Assembly: GCA_951213105.1 (NCBI GenBank)
Contig: OX578149.1
Coordinates: 1,426,001-1,490,000 of the forward strand
Direction: 5' to 3'
From: Amaurobius ferox
Lineage: Eukaryota > Arthropoda > Arachnida > Araneae > Amaurobiidae
Length of the DNA: 64,000 nucleotides
The notes under the pieces are model-generated. The model saw only the letters and a program-made list of their open reading frames with translations. It was not told the origin of the DNA and ran no database searches. Both the position numbers and the translations under genes were made by a program. Positions within the stretch are counted from its first letter, which is position 1. Each line of letters begins with the position of its first letter. Shown here in pieces: positions 56,101-62,100 of the stretch.

Positions 56101-59100
56101 TAGTACCCAATTAAATTATATATTTCACGTAACTCTATATAAACAATTATCAATATTATGCATCCTGAAAAAGCAATATAGTCTATATATTAAAATATTT
56201 TAACAGTTAATTCATCAATTATTCGTCAATCTGGGAGAAATATCACCAAGTTGGCTGTACTTTGCTAGATTATTCATCAAGTTTACCATATGTATCACCA
56301 AGTGTTACAGACAAATAGAGAGAAGAGCATTTCTTATATACTAGAAAATATGTCCATCATATCAAGAAAATCAGAATTTGTGAAACATTACCTTTCATTT
56401 GACGACATTTTTGTCACTTTGGCAACATTTAAGAAAGTCGCCAAATTTCCGACTTCCTGCTAACTTTTTCTCCCAAGCGTTAAAGGACAGAGAAATGTAT
56501 TATTCTTATAGTCTACTCTTATGTTCTTTCCAAGATATTGAACTTTCATCAATTAGTTGTCATTTTCATTGATTTAGTGTTGTATTTATCAATTTGATAA
56601 CATTTTTGTTAATTTGGCAGCACTTAAAAAAGTCATCAAAATTTCGCCAAACATTATGGATGGAGAATTAAGTTATTCTTATAGCAGATAATGGTTATTG
56701 GCGTCCAAATACAGAAGTATTACCCAAAGTATCTTTTCTCATTAATGAAAAGAGCTAGATCCACGAGAATAATGTCATCCAATTTATCGCATGATATTAC
56801 ATATGAAAAGTGAACATATTTCACAATGGTTAAAATTTTTTTCTTTTTTATGTGATTTTTTGATAAATTTATTTGAAAAATGTACAATATCTCCAAAATG
56901 GTTTGTGCTAGCATTCTAAAGTTTGTGTCAATCATTTTCTAATGAAAAATTACACAAGGAATGGTGGGCGCGGTAGCCCATTGGTTAGCGCGCTGGAGTT
57001 GCACTCGGTTGGCCTGGGTTCGATTCCAGCCACTGCCAAAAACTGCCACCGTGTTCACGCGGAGTACGATCACGTTAAACATGTGGGTCCGTAAGTCCTT
57101 CCGAGAGGTTGGTGGTAGGGGAAGGAGGGTACGGTCCCTGTGGATGCCTCCCCTACTGGGTTCCGGTCCAAATTGGGTGGCACTTCCCGGCCGTCCAAAC
57201 AGTTACACCTTTCTGGTAGGTCGGACGGTCTGGGTCTCAACAACAACAAGGAATGGTTACTTACATAACTTTATTGAAAGTTTTGATTTTTGATGATTTT
57301 TTCAAAATTTCACTTTTGAAAATATTTTTGAAAACATTTTTTCAAAATCACTTTATTTGTTCGTGAGATATCGTCTCCACAGACTCACACACACACACAG
57401 ACATCACCTTAAAAATGCCTGATTCATATTCAGGGATGCTTGAAATGTGCTTTCCCTTTGAAAACTTAAATTCGAATTTTTGATCCTGTCACAATACTTG
57501 TCACAATATCCTGTCTTTATACATTATACTATGTATATAAAGTAAAAATGGCAAAACAACTTCTTGAGAGTGAAATTTTTATCTGAATTTTTAGATTTCT
57601 AATTTAGTTAATTTGTCATCTAATGTTCTTATTTGTATACTTCTACTTCGTGAATTGTATAATTAAATGTTTTTCATTCAAATATTTCCTTGTGTATAGT
57701 TTTTAACTGAGTATAAGAACCCATGTATCCACCCCTTTTTTCATAATTCCTACTGACGATGGATGTCTGACATCCAAAAGTGCTCTGGGTTTTAATGTGA
57801 TTTTAGCATCTTATTAATGTGATCAAATAAAGACTTATTATAAAGTGTTATTCTGAAGGGGAAAAAAAAACCTGTTTATTATAGGCAACTATCATCCTGT
57901 ATTTTGTTTCAGTATCTTTCTACCCCTGAAAGTCAAACCTTACGCTGTGATCTCATCCGTTTCATCTGTGGCGTCATTCACCCATCCAATGAAGTCTTGT
58001 GCTCTGATATCATTCCTCGTTGGGCAGTCATTGGCTGGTTGCTGACCACATGTACATCCAATGTTGCAGCCTCTAGTGCGAAGCTGTCTTTGTTTTATGA
58101 CTGGTTATTTTTCGATCCAGAAAAAGATAGCATCATGAACATAGGTAAGTTAGTTATATTTTTAGACTAGAAAATGTACCCAGCGTTGACCGGGGTTTAT
58201 GGCATAGAAAACCCATGCAGCAGTTTATTTATTTATTTTTTGTTATAAGCAGCCTATTGATAAAGCGTTTTTTGGTTTTTGAGAGTTCGCTGTAAGTTCC
58301 AGTGAACAAAATTTAAAGTATACGCTCCCACTTATAACAACAACCACAACAGAAAAAGATATCACAAGGGTGTATCATTCTGAATACTGAAGTACCTGTG
58401 TACCAAATTTCATGGATACTGAAGTACCTGTGTACCAAATTTCATAGATACTGAAGTATCTGTGTACCAAATTTCATGGATACTGAAGCACCTGTGTACC
58501 AAATTTCATGGATACTGAAGTGTCTGTGTATCAAATTTCATGTACATACAACGCTTAGCTTTCTCATTATAGACTACACACACATGTGGACAGGCATCTT
58601 CCTTTTATTATGTATAGTTGTATCAGTGCAGAGCATCTGCACTCTAGGTATATGTGGAATTTTTATTTCCAGAACTCTGAAAATAAAAATTTAATTGGCT
58701 CTACGTTTTGCATATTTTCTTTGCTGAGACTTATTTCAATATCTCCTTCTGCACGTCGAAATCTATCAGCTTCATTTCTCTTAATTTCATTGGCACTCCA
58801 TGCCCTTCTATGTGCATTATAGCAAACTAGACAGTTCAACAAAAATAAGCTGTTAATTACAAAAATAAGACCAAAACAATGGCAGTCATGCAAACACCCC
58901 AAAATTAATCCCCCCAATGTTCCATTGGGGGAGTAAGCCCCCCAATGGAACATTATCAAGCTTGGTATCAATCGGAATATTTTTTCAAGCCCTTCAAAAT
59001 GAAGGGTAACATGCTATAATTTGAATCACTTGGAACAATGATACAGATTTTTCAAAATTTTCTTATGAAATTTGAAAATGGAAAAAATCCAAATTCTATA

Positions 59101-62100
59101 ATTCGGAAAATTCCGGAATCGGTAAAGTCCGGACTGGTCCTTATTTTCCAAGTTGTACTGTACTGTATATGTAAAAAAAAATGTATAAAACATTTCAAGT
59201 TATTTTGAATGGCTTTTTTTACACTGTCATATATTCACGGTATCAATTAAATCTAAAGTTATTTTTTTAAATTGGCATCATTAAAAATGTATGTAGTACC
59301 TAAAATTTTGATATAGACAATAGACAGCAGGCAAATCTCGTGGAATTTCACACCGTATTAACGCCGTCCGTCCAAATAGTTGCTCTTAGTCCTTTGGACG
59401 AGTCGGACGGTCTGGGTCTTCAACACCGTATTAACGGAAGTTTACTGAATTTTTTAATAATTTATTAATGTATTGAGCATAATATTTATTTACTTTAGCT
59501 TGATTAACTTCCGTTAATCCTTCCGTTTGTCCTTCTTAATAAAATTTCCGTTTTGATTTAATGGGGGATTTCTCTTATTATTATTTTTTTTATTGCGCTA
59601 TGTTTATTTTTAATTTTATGATTTTATTTTTTTTTTCTTGCTTTATTTCTTTTTTTAGCGCAATATAGAAGATCAGTATCCTTTTTGAAAAATAGTTTTT
59701 AATTTTGTAGATCTTTCCTAAAATTATATATTTTTCCTAAATATTATTTTTTCCCCCCTAAAATTTTTTATTTCATTTTGTTAGATCTTTTTAAAAATTT
59801 TACTGCAATAAGATATTTTTAGATCTTAAGTTATTTATTTTAATTTTTTAAAATTTGTTTTAAAATTCCTTATTGCAATTTTTTTTTAATTTAGACTTTT
59901 TTCTAATTATTTAATGTAATAAAATTTGTTTAGATCTGTAAAATTATTTTTTCAATTTTTTTCATATTTTTTCAAAAATTATTTATTGCAATAAAAATTA
60001 TTTATTGCAAGTATTTTATAGATCTTTATTAAAATTATTTATTGCAGTTTTTTTGTATTAAAGAATATGTATTAAAAATATATTTTCTTAATAAAAAATA
60101 AGCATTTTTTATTAATGCAATTTATATGCTCTTTTAGTTTATTAAAAGTTAATTGAAAATTAAAAATGTTTATACTTAAATTCTGTTCATTAGATTTTTA
60201 AAACTTCATTGTCTTGAATTTGCTTGTTATATATATGACAAACTGTTAAAATAAAAAAAATGCCTTGCATCGAACTGCTGCAATGTCGAAAAATCTCTTG
60301 CTACAAACTGCTACAATTTCGAATAATTGCCTGCTACAAACTGCTACATTTTCGAAATATTGCCTGCTACAAACTGCTACAATTCCAGAAATTTACTGCT
60401 CCAAAAATTGCTCCAAAAGAGTTTTTTGTAATCACATCATTGCACAAACATCTTTTATTATTGCAGTTCCTATATTAAGGTAACTTTCAAATCCCAACGA
60501 AAAATGTTTCATTTTTTTATAAAAAAAACTTACATTAAGAAGATGGAACAAAAGCTGTTTTGTAAAATTCAAATTGGATTCCTTATTGTGCCAAAAACTT
60601 TATTATTTATTTTACTTTGCTTGTTAAATTTTTAATATGATTTCACTTAATGCTGTTTTGCAAAATGTTCTCATTCAGATTTTAAGACATTGATTCCATT
60701 TTACTTTCTTCTGTTGCTCGGTTACGATGAAAATGCTGAGGAATATTCTGTAGGTTAATTATAATAAGTAAGAACTGGCTGGTGAATAAATTGAAATAAA
60801 ATTTGAGAGTATAAAATGTTTTTGTCTGCACTGTAAGACGATGTTAGAAAGCTGGTTAAAAAATTGGGACAGAATGCATATCTCAGCACTTTATTAATGC
60901 ATTTTTAAACAGAAATTGTTTGAGATACAGAATGGTTTTTGTAAACATTGAGATTTTGAGTGTCCATGAAATGACTCAGCCTTAAAACTCCAATTAGTAT
61001 TGCAATATGTTGAACAGTTATTATCCTCTTTAACTTTAATAATGTATTTTATTTCTTTGTTACTGAAGGAAAATTGATTTTAATAAATTGATAAGGTTTT
61101 ATCAACTGAAATTTGGAATCCTTGGATTTGCCAAAATTTTTAGCATTTATTCGAAATTGGGTAAGTCTGGGGGTTTCATTTTCCAGTTCAGATTTATTTG
61201 TTTCGACTAAATTCTGGAAACTTGACATATATATAAGCATATTTCACTTTTTTTATTGGAATTTTCTCCTGCAGTTGTTTATTTTAACAGTAATTACATT
61301 TTCTTAAACATTGTTTCCACATATTATTAACTAGCAGTATACCTGTTCTTTGTACAGTATATACAAAGAAACTTAAAATTCACAATCATCCTAAATGAAA
61401 TTGTTATTTAAAGCATTCTATTAAATTATTTAAGTGAATGCTCCTCAGAAGAAGCTCAAGAATCTCTGTTCTTGTAATGCAAAATTATCTTTACAGACAG
61501 ATCTAAAGAATAAAACATCCTGGTTCCATTTATAAACAAATTTACAAAAAATATGAAATTGAATCAGTATATACAAAAATGTAAGTGCTAAAATTGTATG
61601 GGAAGATAATATATTATATACCTGTACTACTTATATTCTCGTAGATTAGAAGATATACCCGTGTATTAGAAGAAAATTACTTGTACTACAACACATGAGT
61701 TTAAAACATATTTGTGAAAATGAAATAGATGACTTTATAAATTGAAAATATCAATAATCCCTGTAATCTTTAAACCTGTAGGCCATAATATAATCCAGTT
61801 TAAATGTAATTTCAACATAATTCAGTGAAAAATGTAATTTTCATAAAATTTATTTTATATACATTTCTTTATTATTTAAATTGGAAAAGATTTAATAAAA
61901 ATCATTTGCTGCATAAACACATTGAACTTAAATCCGTGAAGTGACATGATATAATTTTCTTCAAATAAATCTGAAAAAATATAATCTGTGTAATGTTATC
62001 TCTATGGAAGATTTAGTTGCTTGTTTCTTATTAACATCTCCACAACCCATGGTCCTAGAAACTTTAAACATTGACTCAATTTTAGATGGGGCTTTTTCAC

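Noticed and set aside
57904..58170. Separate 88-codon gene
   Set aside because: It is INTS3 exon 57913-58144 plus intron at both ends.
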